NCBI GenBank assembly: GCA_963724645.1
Contig: CAVRVJ010000003.1
Location: 496,001 to 560,000, forward strand
Length of the DNA stretch: 64,000 bases
Source of the DNA: CAVXSP01 sp963724645
GTDB taxonomy: Bacteria; Acidobacteriota; Vicinamibacteria; Vicinamibacterales; SCN-69-37
Direction: 5' to 3'
Positions within the stretch are counted from its first letter, which is position 1; each line of letters opens with the position of its first letter. A program made the position numbers and the translations under genes. A model generated the notes under the pieces. That model saw only the letters and a program-made list of their open reading frames with translations. It ran no database searches and was not told where the DNA came from. This document shows positions 18,176 to 29,111 of this stretch, in pieces.

Positions 18176-20526
18176 TTATTGGCCCTTCGGCTTCACTCGC
18201 CGCGTCGGAGTTGCCGTCCACGGATCCTCGGGCCACGGATGCCGGGGATATCGCGCTCGCAGTTCTTTGCGGACGTCGGGATATCCCCGCGTCCAGAAGC
18301 TGCGAAGGTCGCTGGTGACCTGCACCGGGCGGCCGCTTGGCGCAAGCAGCTCGAAGGTGACCGGAACGCGGCGAGACCCCACACGCGGCGAATCAGCCAG
18401 ACCGAAGAGCTCCTGCAGCTTCACCGCGGCGAACACGCCGCTGTCGCGATAGTCGAGCCGCACCTCTCGTCCGCTGGGCACCCGAATGACAGGCGGCGCG
18501 TCCCGGTCGAGCGCCCGTCGCGCGTCGGGCGGCACATGCGCGGCGAGATCGATGTCGGACACTCCGCCTCGCGCCAATCGCCGCGGTCCGGACGAGCGAC
18601 TCGACGTTCACGTTCAGGCCGGCGAACTCGAATCGCCGGCGAAGCTGCGCGTCCGCGTCCGACGGCCCGCGACGCAGGTATTCGTCGCCGATAAGCCTGC
18701 GCCGCCTCCTCGGGATCGGGCGCGCACGGATGCTCGCTCAGGACCAGCTCGTCGTACCGCTCGACCGCGAACGCGCGCACGTCGCCGGCCGTCTCGTCCA
18801 GATGATGGAGGACCGCGCGCGAAGTCGGCACGAGCCATTCGCGTTCGATGCCGGTCGCCAGCCGAACGATGGCCTCCGCGCCCGGTCCCGTGCCCGCGGT
18901 GACTTCCACGGCCACGAGAAACTCGGCGTCGTGCACGCCGCTTTCCCTGGCAAGTCTTCGCGCCGGTGCCGGACGACAACACCAGACGATCGCTTCGTGG
19001 CGCCCGCCGGCGTGCGACCCGATCCGGATAGGCCGCAAGCACGGCCCGCCTGAATGACTCGTCACTGAATGCTCGGCCGGCCGACGCGCCGACCACACCG
19101 CGGGCGGCAAGGCGAATCTGACGAGCCGCCTGCCGCACATGCGGCGGCAACTGGCTTTCCGGATCGATCGCCGCCAGCAGATCGCAGGATGTAGCCTGAC
19201 GTCTCGGCGGGAGAAAATGCCGCTCGGACAGGAGCGCGCACGCGGCGGCGGCCTCCTCCGATCCTTCGGCCGCCAACATCAGGCGAGCCAGGCGGGGGTG
19301 CAGCGGGAAGCGCTGCATGCTCGCGGCCCGTTGCGTCAGCCGGCCTTTCGGATCGATCGCCCCGAGCCGTGCCAGCAGCTTCAGTGCGGCGGCAAGCGCA
19401 TCGGCGGGCGGCGCCTCGAACCACTCGAACGTCGTCGGATCGCCGCCCCATGCCAGCACCTCAAGCGCCGGACCCGCCAGATCGATCCGCGCAATTTCGG
19501 GTTCGCGGTAAGGCCGAAGGCGGTCGCGCGGATCCCACAGGCGGATGACCTCGCCTGGACGCGTCCTTCCGGCCCGGCCTGCGCGCTGGTCGGCAGAATC
19601 CTGCGACACCCGCTCGAGCTCAAGGCTGTCCACCGCGCGCGCGGCGTCGTAGCGCGCGACCTTCTGCAGCCCGGTGTCGATGACGCAGGTCACATCCGGC
19701 ACAGTCAGCGTGGTCTCCGCGATGTTGGTCGAGAGAATCACACGCGGCGACGTCGACGGACGGATCGCGGCGTCCTGTTCCTCGGCGTCGAGGCCGCCAT
19801 GCAGCGCCAGGAGCGGCACGCCAGCGGCCCGCGCGGCCGCTGCCAGCGATTCGCCCGATCGCCGAATCTCCGGTGCGCCGGGAAGAAAACACAAGGTCGC
19901 GCCGGCGAGGCTCGACCGGTTTCGTCAGCAGGCCCGCCACGGTCTGCTCCACGGTCGTCTGCGGCCGGTACGTGATGTTCAAGGGAAAGGTGCGGCCCGG
20001 CACCTCGACGATCGGACAGCGGTCGAGAAAGACCGAGACGTTCGATGCGTCGAGCGTCGCCGACATGATGACGAGCCGGAGATCGGATCGAGCCTGCCAC
20101 GCCTGGCGCGCAAGCGCGAGGCCGAGATCCGCATGGATGCTGCGCTCATGAAACTCGTCGATCACGACCGTCCGCACATCGCTCAGCAGGGGATCCTGCT
20201 GCAGACGAGCGGTCAGTATCCCTTCGGTCACCACCAGCAGCCGTGTCTCAGGGGAGCTGCGGCGATCAAATCGCACGTGCCAGCCGACTTCCCGGCCGAC
20301 GGTCCAGCCTCGCTCGCTCGGCAATGCGTCGCGCGATGGCCCGCGCGGCCACTCTTCGAGGCTGCAACAGCAGGACGGGGCCATCCGCCGCGAGCGCCGG
20401 TGCCACGCGCGTCGTCTTGCCCGCGCCGGCCGCGGCCGTAACGATCACGGCGCGCGCGGTCCTGACGTGGTCGACGATGGCGTCGAGGTGGCTGTCGATG
20501 GGCAGCGGGTCTTTCACGCCTTTCAC
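18176..20526 (-). CDS. hrpB: ATP-dependent helicase HrpB (multiple frameshifts)
   Basis: HrpB is a DEAH-box helicase of unclear physiological role. Blocks read across frames are Walker A VTAAAGAGKTTRVAPAL, VLLLQPRRVAARAIARRIA, VTEGILTARLQQDPLL, DEFHERSIHADLGLALAR (a DEFH box), LVIMSATLD, STNIAETTLTVPDVTCVID and the QRAGRAGRTRPGEVIRLW motif VI. The C-terminal HrpB domain ends VTSDLRSFWTRGYPDVRKEL and RYPRHPWPEDPW, typical of the family. Frames change near 20290, 19890, 19000 and 18570. The GTG at 20526 is taken as start. It is divergent from the dus gene with a 55-bp gap. Confidence 0.88.
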
Positions 20527-20581
20527 CCTTTTACCCTTTCACGCTCTTCTTCGATAGCTCGAGCAAGCCCTCATACTTCCG

Positions 20582-21627
20582 GTGATGTTGTTCCACGACG
20601 TGCTTCCGGGCGCCGTCGTCATGGCGCCGATGACCAAGGGATCGAACCTGCCCTACCGCCGGCTGTGCATGGAGCTGGGCGCCCGCGTGCTGGTGAGCGA
20701 GATGGTCGTCGCCCGGCGGCTGAAGCAGCGGCGGCAAAGCGAGTTCGCGCTGATCCGCCGCGCGCCGGACGAGCCGTGCTTCGGCGTGCAGCTCGCGGGC
20801 AACAAGCCGGAGGAGATGGCGTGGGCGGCGGCGCTCGTCGAGGCCCGCGGCGCCGACTTCGTCGACGTGAATCTTGGCTGTCCCATCGACCACTTCACGC
20901 GGATGGGACTCGGTGCCGCGCTGGGCCGGCAGCCGAATCGCGTCCGGCGCATCGTCGAGGCGATGCGCGCGGCCGTGTCGATTCCCGTCACGGTCAAGAT
21001 TCGGCTCGGCTGGAAGGACGACTCCCGCAACTATCTGGACCTGGCGCGCGCGGCCGCTGATGCGGGCGCGGCGGCAATTACCGTCCACGGCCGGACGCGC
21101 GAGGCGCGCTACCGGTACCGGCGGAATGGGACGCCATCGCGGAGGTGGCCGCGGCTGTGCCGATACCAGTCGTCGGCAACGGCGACCTGCTCTATCCGCA
21201 CGAGATTCACGAGCGGCTTGCGGCGCCTCAGGGTGCGCCGCCGTGATGGTCGCGCGCGGCGCGCTGATCAAGCCGTGGATCTTCAAGGAGGCGGCCGGCG
21301 GCTACTGGGATATTTCCGCGGAAGAGCGGGTCGCGATCTATCTGCGCTACGTCGAGCTGGCGCAGGAGCCACTGGGGCCGCGATGAGCATGGTCTCGCCC
21401 GCGTGCGCCAGTTCCTGCGGTGGCACGCGGCATTCTGGTGCCGGTATGCTCCACGCCATCCCGACGGCCATTGGCCGTCGATGCAGCATCGCGAGTCGCA
21501 GGCCGCGCCGCGGTCGGCGCTCGAAGCGCTGCTCGCCCGGCAGGACGATGCCGCGCTCGATTACGTGACGGATGAGCTGATGGCGAACGGCACGCTTTTC
21601 CGAGCCTCCGGCACCGCCGGAGGCTGA
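20582..21627 (+). CDS. tRNA-dihydrouridine synthase, Dus family (frameshifted)
   Basis: This FMN enzyme reduces uridines in tRNA D-loops. The N-terminus reads VVMAPMTKGSNLPYRRLCMELG (shared with DusB-type proteins), then FGVQLAGNKPEEMAWAA and the family signature VDVNLGCPIDHFTRMGLGAAL with the catalytic Cys. Next come AAITVHGRTREARY, and in other frames VPIPVVGNGDLLYP and AAVMVARGALIKPWIFKE. Breaks are near 21115, 21230 and 21385. The GTG at 20582 is directly followed by an ATG, and either could start the protein. Confidence 0.85.
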
Positions 21628-21697
21628 GCGGCCGCGCGCGGGCGGGCCATCCGGCGCCCGAGCCGCCCTGGGTCGATGAGCCGGTCGAGGCCGGCTG

Positions 21698-23940
21698 ATG
21701 CCGCTCGCGTTGCCGGTCGCCGTCTGGCTCTGCGTGACTCAGACGCCGGTGCCGGCCGGCCGGCGGCGTGCGGGGCGTGGTCGTCGATGCGCAATACCGC
21801 CGCGCCGGTGGCGGAATGCGCGCGTCGTGGTCGTCGAAGCCGGGCGGTCCGCGCAGACCGGCAGCCGACGGGCGATTCGAGTTCGAGGGGCTCGCGCCGG
21901 GCTCCGTACACCATCACCGTCTCGCTCATCGGCTACACCTTCGTCCGCCGCCAGGTCGAGGTCGTCGCGGGCGCGACGATGGAACTGACGATCCCGCTTG
22001 CCGGAGGCACCGGCGCGTATCAGGAGACCGTGAGCGTCACGCCGGCGGCCGCGGCGACGGGCGAGATCGGCGTCGGGTCCCAGCAGGAGCTCGGATCGGC
22101 GGCGCTTCAGGATCTGCGCGGCGTCGCAGCCGACGACCCGATGCGCGCGATGCAGGCGCTGCCGGGCGTGGCGACCGGCGACGATTTTCAATCGCAGTTC
22201 TCGGTGCGCGGCTCCGAGTTCCGCCACGTCGGCATCGTGCTCGACGGCACGGCGACGCCGCTCCTGCTGCATACGGTACGCAGCACGAACGACACCGGAT
22301 CGATCGCCATGATCAACAGCGACGTGCTGGATCGGGCATCGCTGATGGCGGGGGCGCATCCCCAGCGCCAAGGCGACTGGCTGGGCGCGACGCTGGACTT
22401 CGGGCTGCGCGAGGGCTCGCGCGATCGGGTGCAGGTGCGCGGCGCGGCCAGCGCCACGACCGCGTCGATCGTCCTCGAAGGGCCGCTCGGACGCGGCAGG
22501 CGCGGGAGCCTGGCTGACGTCGATCAGAAAGAGCTACATCGACTGGCTGATCCGCAAACTGTATCCGTCGATCGACGGCACGCTCGGCTTTTCGGATCTG
22601 CAGTCAAAGCTCGCGTACGATCTTGACGCCTCGACAGCAGCTGCAGTTCGTGGTCATCGCGGGCGATGCGGCCTTCCGGAACGACAACGCCTCGCTGGCC
22701 AACGGCATTCATCTCGCGGACTCGAAAAGCGTGCTGGCATCCACGGCGTGGCGATACACGACCCGTCGTGGCTGGTCTCGCAGCGCGTCTCATTCGTCGG
22801 CAGCCGCTTTCAGGATCTCGGTCTCTCCGGTCAGGAGATGGGACGCGGCTACGCCCGATCGGTAATCTGGCGCGGCGACGCAAGCTGGTTTCTGACCAGG
22901 ACATGGACCGTCGAATTCGGCGGCAAGAGCGAATGGGCAGCACCAGACGCTGACCTGCGAAACTTCATCCTGGTCGGCGGCAAGCCGCAGGCCGCGTGCC
23001 GTCGCGTCGGACGGAAATGAAACGGATCTTGGCAGCGGCTGGGGCCAGCTCACCTGGCGAACCGCGACGAGCGGTCTCTCGGTCGGCGCGCGCGTCACGA
23101 CCGACACGCTGTCGAGCCGGACGATCGCGTCGCCCTGGCTGCTGGGCGAGCGCACCGCCGGCCCGCTGACATTCCGCGCCAGCTTCGGGCGTCTCGCATC
23201 AATTCCCCGAGCTGGAGATCCAGCGGGGACTCTCCGAGCGGATTCCGGAGCGCGCCGGGATGATCGACGCTCGGCGTCGAAGGGGCACTGCCGGGCGGCA
23301 CGCGGTGGCAGGCGACGGCGTTCGGCCGGCGCGACGCCAATGTCCTGCGGCGAACCGGCGAGGATCGCCTCGTCGACGGGAAGCGGGTGATCGAAACGAC
23401 GTTCCCGACAGTTCGCCAGTTCCTTGAACGGGACCTCGCGAGGGGTCGATGTGCTGTTCGGGCGCCGGGCGGCGTCCGGCCTCACCGGGCTGGGTCTCCT
23501 ACACCTACGCGCACACGCGCTACCACGATCGGATCACCGGCGAGGATTTCGACGGCGATTTCGATCAGCGCCACACGCTGAATCTCTTCCTGCAGGAGCG
23601 GCTCTCCTATCGCATGGCGATCAGCGCGAAGCTGCGCGTCGGCAGCAACTTTCCGCTCGTCGGCTATTTTCAAGGGTCGCCCGATGCGCTCAGCGCTCGG
23701 GCGCCGAGCGCAACGAGGTCCGGCTGCCGACCTACGCGCGGCTCGATCTGCGCGCCAATCGCACGTTCACGTTCGACCGGCGGCGTCTGACGCTGTTCAT
23801 CGAGGTCGTCAACGCCACCGACCGGACCAATCTCGGCACAGGGGCCGGGGTTCATCAGCGGCAGCGCGTTCACCGCCGTGAACTACACGCAGAAGTTGCT
23901 GCCGTTCCTGCCATCCGTGGGGATACTGATCGAGTTCTGA
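21698..23940 (+). CDS. TonB-dependent outer-membrane receptor (many frameshifts)
   Basis: The start has a signal peptide (MPLALPVAVWLCVTQTPVPA). A carboxypeptidase-regulatory-like domain follows (FEFEGLAPGS, then YTITVSLIGYTFVRRQVEV), then a plug: LQDLRGVAADDPMRAMQALP, FSVRGSEFRHVGIVLDG and INSDVLDRASLMAGAHPQR. The barrel can be followed in pieces to the C-terminal LLPFLPSVGILIEF, ending in Phe as outer-membrane proteins do. At least eight frame changes are present, near 21790, 21905, 22510, 22625, 22975, 23200, 23440 and 23680-23860. It could be a decayed gene, but the same error pattern hits the housekeeping genes around it. Confidence 0.72.
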
Positions 23941-23975
23941 GGGCCAGGCCTGGGCCGGGCCCGATGGTGCTGCAC

Positions 23976-24849
23976 ATGCAGAAACTCTCGTCACCGTCGC
24001 GGTGCTGCTCTCGCTCGTCCTGCAACCCGGGAACTACAAGGCGGAGGTCGAGAAGCTTTCACAAACAGCGCGCCTGGGGATCGGCGGGGACACCGGGTGG
24101 GCCGCGCTGACGGATCTGCGCTGGCTCGAGAACGGACGGTTCACATCGGCCGCTCGCCGTCGAACGCGATCCGGCTGAACGCGCCCTCGTCTCCCGAACA
24201 GCTCGGGACGCTGACCGTGACGCCTGAGGCCGTGACGCTTCAGGTCGCGTCCGGCGTCACCGCGCTCGTCAAGGGCAAACCGGTCACAGAGATTCAGATG
24301 CCGACCAACGTCGCGCCCGAATCCGGAGATATCGGTCGGCGGAATGACATTGGCGAATCATTGAGCGTGCCGATCGGCGCGGACTACGCGTGTGGGACCG
24401 GGTCAGCCCGACGCGCGTCAACTTCCACGGGCTGCGCTGGTATCCCACAGACGAGAAATGGCGCGTGGAGGCCACGTTCCTCCCGCACACAGCCCGTCCC
24501 GAAGATGCGGATTCAAAACATCATCGGCCAGACCGTCGAAATGGCCAATCCCGGCGCCGCCGCGTTCACGGTGGGCGGCCGCCCGTACCAACTGGAGGCG
24601 CTGCTCGAGTCGGCCGACGCGAACGAGCTGTTTTTCATGTTCCGCGACGGGACGAGCGGCAAGGCCACGTACGGCGCCGGCCGGTACCTGTACACGCCGC
24701 TCCCGAAGGACGGGCGCGTGACACTCGATTTCAATCTCGCGACAAATCCGCCCTGCGCATTCACCGAGTTCGCGACCTGTCCGCTCCCGCCGCCGAAGAA
24801 CCGCCTGCTCATCCCCCTCGAGGCGGGTGAACTCGACTACCTGCATTAG
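23976..24849 (+). CDS. DUF1684 family secreted protein (frameshifted)
   Basis: Assuming one lost A in the A-run after the start (MQK then TLVTVAVLLSLVL), the product has a signal peptide followed by NYKAEVEKLSQTARLG and DTGWAALTDLRWLENG. Further frames give SPEQLGTLTVTPEAVTLQVA, FHGLRWYPTDEKWRVEATFL, YQLEALLESADANELFFMF and the C-terminal block DFNLATNPPCAFTEFATCPL with PPPKNRLLIPLEAGE. The block order matches DUF1684 proteins, whose function is unknown. Breaks lie near 23985, 24140, 24360 and 24500. Confidence 0.75.
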
Positions 24850-24900
24850 AGCCTTGAGGAGACCTTCGCGTCCTTCGTGAGCGTCGTGGTGAATCTTTCG

Positions 24901-25224
24901 CTACGCGAGGTGCCGCCGGATGTCGCGCGTGATCCGGTGAATCTGCCGGCGCACGTTCTTCAGTTTGTCGTGGTCGCGCGCGACGAGCGCGGCGTCGCGC
25001 TCCTGCTTCAGCATCTTGATCTTCGCTTTGAGCGCCGGCTTGTCGATGCCGACGACAACATGGTGTTCGCGCATGTCGATGCCGAGCGCCTTGCAGAGCG
25101 CAGGCAGCAGGTGTTCCTTGTTCATCTGCGAGAAGCCCTGGACCGCGTCGTGCGACACGTCCTTGGCAATCTCTCGCAGCTCCGCGATCGTCTTCTCTTT
25201 CAGCTCCTCGTAGGTGTAGGCCAT
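24901..25224 (-). CDS. small protein with Rho-N/SAP-like helical domain
   Basis: The 107-aa protein reads MAYTYEELKEKTIAELREIA, continuing into a KDVSHDAVQGFSQMNKEHLL segment, and ends in a basic helix (KLKNVRRQIHRITRDIRRHL). The LKEKTIAELREIAK pattern resembles the nucleic-acid-binding Rho N-terminal/SAP fold. The many charged heptads suggest a coiled coil. The ATG at 25224 is preferred to 25275 because conservation-like sequence starts there. Function unknown. It is transcribed away from the sdh operon. Confidence 0.65.
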   Translation of the reverse strand: MAYTYEELKEKTIAELREIAKDVSHDAVQGFSQMNKEHLLPALCKALGIDMREHHVVVGIDKPALKAKIKMLKQERDAALVARDHDKLKNVRRQIHRITRDIRRHLA

Positions 25225-25439
25225 GGCCCGCTCCTTGAACGGCCGCAGTCTACCGGAGGTCGGGCGCCGGTGCATCTGTTTGTTGCATCGGAGCCATACG
25301 GAAAGCTGGCGCCGTCTCCACTGGGTTACGCTACAGTGAGCCCGGCCGGCGCGCTGGCACGCAGGCGGCCATTGCCTGATTCACGCGTTGTCAGCTATCG
25401 TGTGAACGCCTTCACTCGTTCTCCTTCGCGGAGTATCCG

Positions 25440-26251
25440 TTGGCCGACTCACGCGTCACATTCTTGCCGGTTCGTCGCTTTGGGGCAACCTCTCGTCGCG
25501 ACCCGTGGTGGGGGCCGTCGCTCGCCACGTTCCTCGGCTTCTCCGCGTTCATCGTGTATTCCACGTGGGCCGGCTACTCCAACGCCAACTACGAATTCGG
25601 ACCGTACCTGTCGCCGATGTACTCGCCGCTGCTGTTCGGGCCGTCGCCGCACGCCTGGTTCGGCGGCCCGGCGCAGCCCGGCCTGGTGGCCGCCCTTTCT
25701 GCACTACTCGGCGGCGGCGCTCGTCCTGTGGGGGCCGGTCGGCTTCCGGCTGACCTGCTATTACTACCGGGGCGCCTACTACAAGTCCTTCTGGGCGGAT
25801 CCTCCCGGGTGCGCGGTCGGGGAGCCGCGAAAGACGTACCTCGGCGAGCGCCGGTTCCCGCTCGTCATCCAGAACATTCATCGCTACTTCTTCTACGTCG
25901 CGACCGGCTTCATCGTGGTGCTCGCGATCGACGCGTGGAAGGCGATGTGGTTTCCGGCGGCCGGCGGCGGCACCGCAGTTCGGCATCGGCGTCGGCACGC
26001 TCGTGCTGACGGCGAATGTCGTGTTCCTCGCCTGTTACACCTTCGGCTGCCACTCCTTGCGCCATCTGGCCGGCGGCGCGCTCGATGTGCTGGCCGGTCG
26101 CCCGTTGCGCAAGACGACGTACGACTGCGTCAGCTGTCTCAACCGCTGGCACATGAAATGGGCCTGGATCAGTTTGATCTGGGTCGGCTTCACGGATCTC
26201 TATGTTCGGCTGTGCGCGATGGGCATCTGGACCGACTATCGAATCTTTTGA
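25440..26251 (+). CDS. sdhC: succinate dehydrogenase membrane subunit (frameshifted)
   Basis: Reading across three frames gives about 270 aa: LATFLGFSAFIVYSTWAGY, HYSAAALVLWGPVGFRLTCY, NIHRYFFYVATGFIVVLAID, GTLVLTANVVFLACYTFGCH and KWAWISLIWVGFTDLYVRL, i.e. five membrane helices with several His residues that could ligate haem. Immediate linkage to sdhA and sdhB, in the order C-A-B, identifies it; the architecture recalls mycobacterial Sdh1. A TTG start at 25440 has GGAG at a proper distance. Frames break near 25690 and 25975. Confidence 0.75.
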
Positions 26252-26297
26252 AACGCACCATTGCCCCGTTGCCTCGTTGTCCCACTGCCGCATTGCC

Positions 26298-28112
26298 ATG
26301 AATCATCCCCTGCTCGAACATGACGTGCTCGTCATCGGCGCCGGAGGCGCCGGCTTGCGCGCGGCGATTGAGGCGTCCGCGCACGGCGCCAAGGTCGCCG
26401 TCCTGTCCAAGTCGCTGCTTGGCAAGGCGCACACGGTGATGGCGGAAGGCGGCATGGCCGCGGCGCTGGCCAACGTCGACGACCGCGACAGCTGGCGCGT
26501 GCACTTCGCCGACACGATGCGCGGCGGGCAATATCTGAACAACTGGCGGATGGCCGAGCTGCATGCGAAGGAGGCGCCAGACCGCGTGCGCGAGCTCGAG
26601 GCCTGGGGCGCGGTGTTCGATCGGACCGACGGACGGAAAAATTCTTCAGCGCAACTTCGGCGGCCATCGCTATCCGCGCCTTGCCCATGTCGGCGACCGC
26701 ACGGGGCTCGAGATGATCCGGACGCTGCAGGACCACGGCGTCCATCGCGGGCTCGATGTCTACATGGAGCACACGGCGATCGCCCTGCTCAGAGACGACG
26801 GGCGCGTCGCCGGCGCGGTGGCCTACGATCGCGAGCGCGGCCGATTCAAAGTGTTCCGGGCCAAGGCCGTGGTGATCGCCACCGGCGGCCTCGGCCGCGC
26901 GTTCCGGATCACGAGCAACAGCTGGGAGTACACCGGCGACGGCTACGTCCTGGCCTATGACGCCGGCGCCGCGCTGCAGGACATGGAGTTCGTCCAGTTC
27001 CATCCGACCGGGATGGTCTGGCCGCCGAGCGTTCGCGGGATTCTGGTGACCGAGGCGGTCCGAGGCGAAGGCGGCATCCTGCTCAACAAGGATGGCCACC
27101 GGTTCATGTTCGACGACATTCCGGAGAACTATCGGGCGCAGACGGCCGACAACGAAGAGGAAGGCTGGCGCTACACGCAGGGCGACAAGGCGGCGCGCCG
27201 GCCGCCGGAGCTCCTGACGCGCGACCACGTCGCGCGCTGCATCAACCGCGAGGTCAAGGCCGGCCGTGGCAGCCCGCACGGCGGCGTGTTTCTCGACATC
27301 GCCTGGATCAAGAAGAAGATCCCGAACTCGGCCGATCACATCAAGCGCAAGCTGCCGAGCATGTACCACCAGTTCAAGCAACTGGCGGATCTGGACATCA
27401 CCGAGCAGCCGATGGAAATCGGCCCGACGACGCATTACACGATGGGCGGCATCCGTGTGGATGGCGACACGCAGATGTCCACGCTGCCGGGACTGTTCGC
27501 TGCCGGCGAAGCGGCCGCGGGCCTGCACGGCGCCAACCGGCTGGGCGGCAACTCGCTGTCCGACCTCATTGTCTTCGGCAAGCGGGCGGGCGAGTATGCG
27601 GCGGAGTTTGCGCAGGGCGCACGCGGCGGCTGCAAATCGACGAGCGCCAGGTGGACACCGCGACCCGGCAGCGCCCTGGCGCCGTTCGATCGCGGCGCGG
27701 CCGGCGAGAACCCGTACACGATCCAGCACGATCTGCAGGACATGATGCAGGACCTGGTCGGCATCGTCCGCAAGGAAGACGAGATGCGCGAGGCGCTGGA
27801 TCGGTTGAAGGGCTGAGGGAGCGCGCCGCGCGCGTCGGCGTCGGCGGCAACCGCGAGTACAACAGCGGCTGGCACACGGCCGTCGATCTGCCCAGTCTCT
27901 TGACGATTTCGGAGGCCATCGCAATCGCGGCGATCGAACGGAAGGAAAGCCGCGGCGCGCAGTTCCGCGACGATTACCCGGCGAAGTCCGAAGCATTCAG
28001 CACGTTCAACATCGTGATTCAGAAGGGCGCGGACGGCGCGATGACGTTGTCACACGCGCCGATTCCGCCGATGCCTCCGGAACTGACGCAGGTCATCGAG
28101 GAGAACAAGTGA
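26298..28112 (+). CDS. sdhA: succinate dehydrogenase/fumarate reductase flavoprotein subunit (frameshifted)
   Basis: This subunit oxidises succinate to fumarate with covalent FAD. The protein has the dinucleotide motif VLVIGAGGAGLRAAIEA, the flavinylation site region GKAHTVMAEGGMAAAL, FVQFHPTGMVW, the catalytic region VTEAVRGEGGILLNKDG, HYTMGGIRVD and LHGANRLGGNSLSDLIVFG. Frame 1 breaks near 26637 (five A where four restore the frame). A second break at 27815 (GGGCTGA where GGCCTGA restores it) separates the C-terminal domain ending PELTQVIEENK. Both look like homopolymer errors. sdhB follows 106 bp downstream. Confidence 0.92.
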
Positions 28113-28218
28113 GTCGGAGGAGCCTCACAGCGATTGATGCCCACATCGGGCGGATGCAGGCATCGAGGGATCCCGGCGAGCGACCATCAAGTGCCGCGCG
28201 AAGGAGCCGGAGAAGATA

Positions 28219-28965
28219 ATGGCGACCGCGACATTCCGGATCTGGAGAGGCGCCGCCGGCCAGGGCAGCCTGACCGACTACACGGCCGACGTCAGCGAGG
28301 GCATGGTCGTCCTCGACGCCGTCCATGCGATTCAGGCGACGCAGGCGCCCGATCTGGCGTGCCGGTGGAACTGCAAGGCGGGCAAGTGCGGGTCCTGCTC
28401 GGCGGAGATCAACGGGCAGCCGCGGTTGATGTGCATGACTCGCCTCAACCAGCTGCCGGCCGGGCAGCCGATCACGGTCGAGCCGATGCGCGCCTTTCCG
28501 CATCTGCGCGATCTGGTCACCGACGTCTCGTGGAATTACGAGGTCAAGAAGCGGATCAAGGAATTCAAGCCGCGCCCGCCCGACGCGCCGGACGGGACGT
28601 GGCGGATGGCGCAGTCGGACATCGACCGCGTGCAGGAATTCCGCAAGTGCATCGAGTGCTATCTCTGCCAGGACGTCTGCCACGTGCTGCGCGATCACCA
28701 CAAGCACGAGGAGTTCATCGGCCCCCGGTTTCTCGTGCACGCGGCCGCGCTCGAGATGCACCCGCTCGACATCGAGGATCGCACCGCGGAACTGAAGGAC
28801 GCCTTCGGGCTCGGCTACTGCAACATCACGAAGTGCTGCACGAAGGTCTGCCCTGAATCGATCACGATCACCGACAACGCCATCATCCCGCTCAAAGAGC
28901 GCGTCGTCGATCGCTTCTACGATCCCGTGAGCAAATTGCTGCGGGTGATCACCGGCAAGAGCTGA
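28219..28965 (+). CDS. sdhB: succinate dehydrogenase iron-sulfur subunit
   Basis: The intact 248-aa protein carries the three Fe-S centres that pass electrons from FAD to the membrane subunit. A [2Fe-2S] ferredoxin-type cluster site is CRWNCKAGKCGSC plus a later Cys in RLMC. The C-terminal clusters use CIECYLCQDVC and CNITKCCTKVCPESI. The ATG has AGGAGCCGGAGAAG upstream. It is the last gene of the sdhC-A-B operon. Confidence 0.95.
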   Translation: MATATFRIWRGAAGQGSLTDYTADVSEGMVVLDAVHAIQATQAPDLACRWNCKAGKCGSCSAEINGQPRLMCMTRLNQLPAGQPITVEPMRAFPHLRDLVTDVSWNYEVKKRIKEFKPRPPDAPDGTWRMAQSDIDRVQEFRKCIECYLCQDVCHVLRDHHKHEEFIGPRFLVHAAALEMHPLDIEDRTAELKDAFGLGYCNITKCCTKVCPESITITDNAIIPLKERVVDRFYDPVSKLLRVITGKS

Positions 28966-28987
28966 GCTCGCAGCCCGAGCGCACGTT

Positions 28988-29005
28988 TTCAACAAATTTG
29001 TTGAA
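28988..29005. promoter_or_regulatory. 18-bp perfect palindrome upstream of amt
   Basis: TTCAACAAATTTGTTGAA is a perfect AT-rich palindrome in an otherwise very GC-rich region, 22 bp after the sdhB stop and 107 bp before the amt start. It looks like an operator for a dimeric regulator of the amt-glnB operon. A transcript hairpin ending sdh transcription is the alternative, but the stem would be weak. Confidence 0.4.
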
Positions 29006-29111
29006 CTTGCGAGCCTGATCACTGAAAAAAAATTTCACAAGACCCGGTCCTCCAGCGGCTTGCGTGGTAGACTGTGGCGCCGCTATTCACAGACCGATAA
29101 GGAGGAGTCCC

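Noticed and set aside
21698..24849. TonB receptor and DUF1684 gene as true pseudogenes
   Set aside because: The frame breaks match those in neighbouring conserved genes such as dus, hrpB and sdhA, and conserved blocks remain in order, so sequence error is the simpler reading.
29020..29110. Sigma-54 promoter upstream of amt
   Set aside because: GG and GC elements near CCGGTCC and CTTGCG are not at the required 10-bp spacing.
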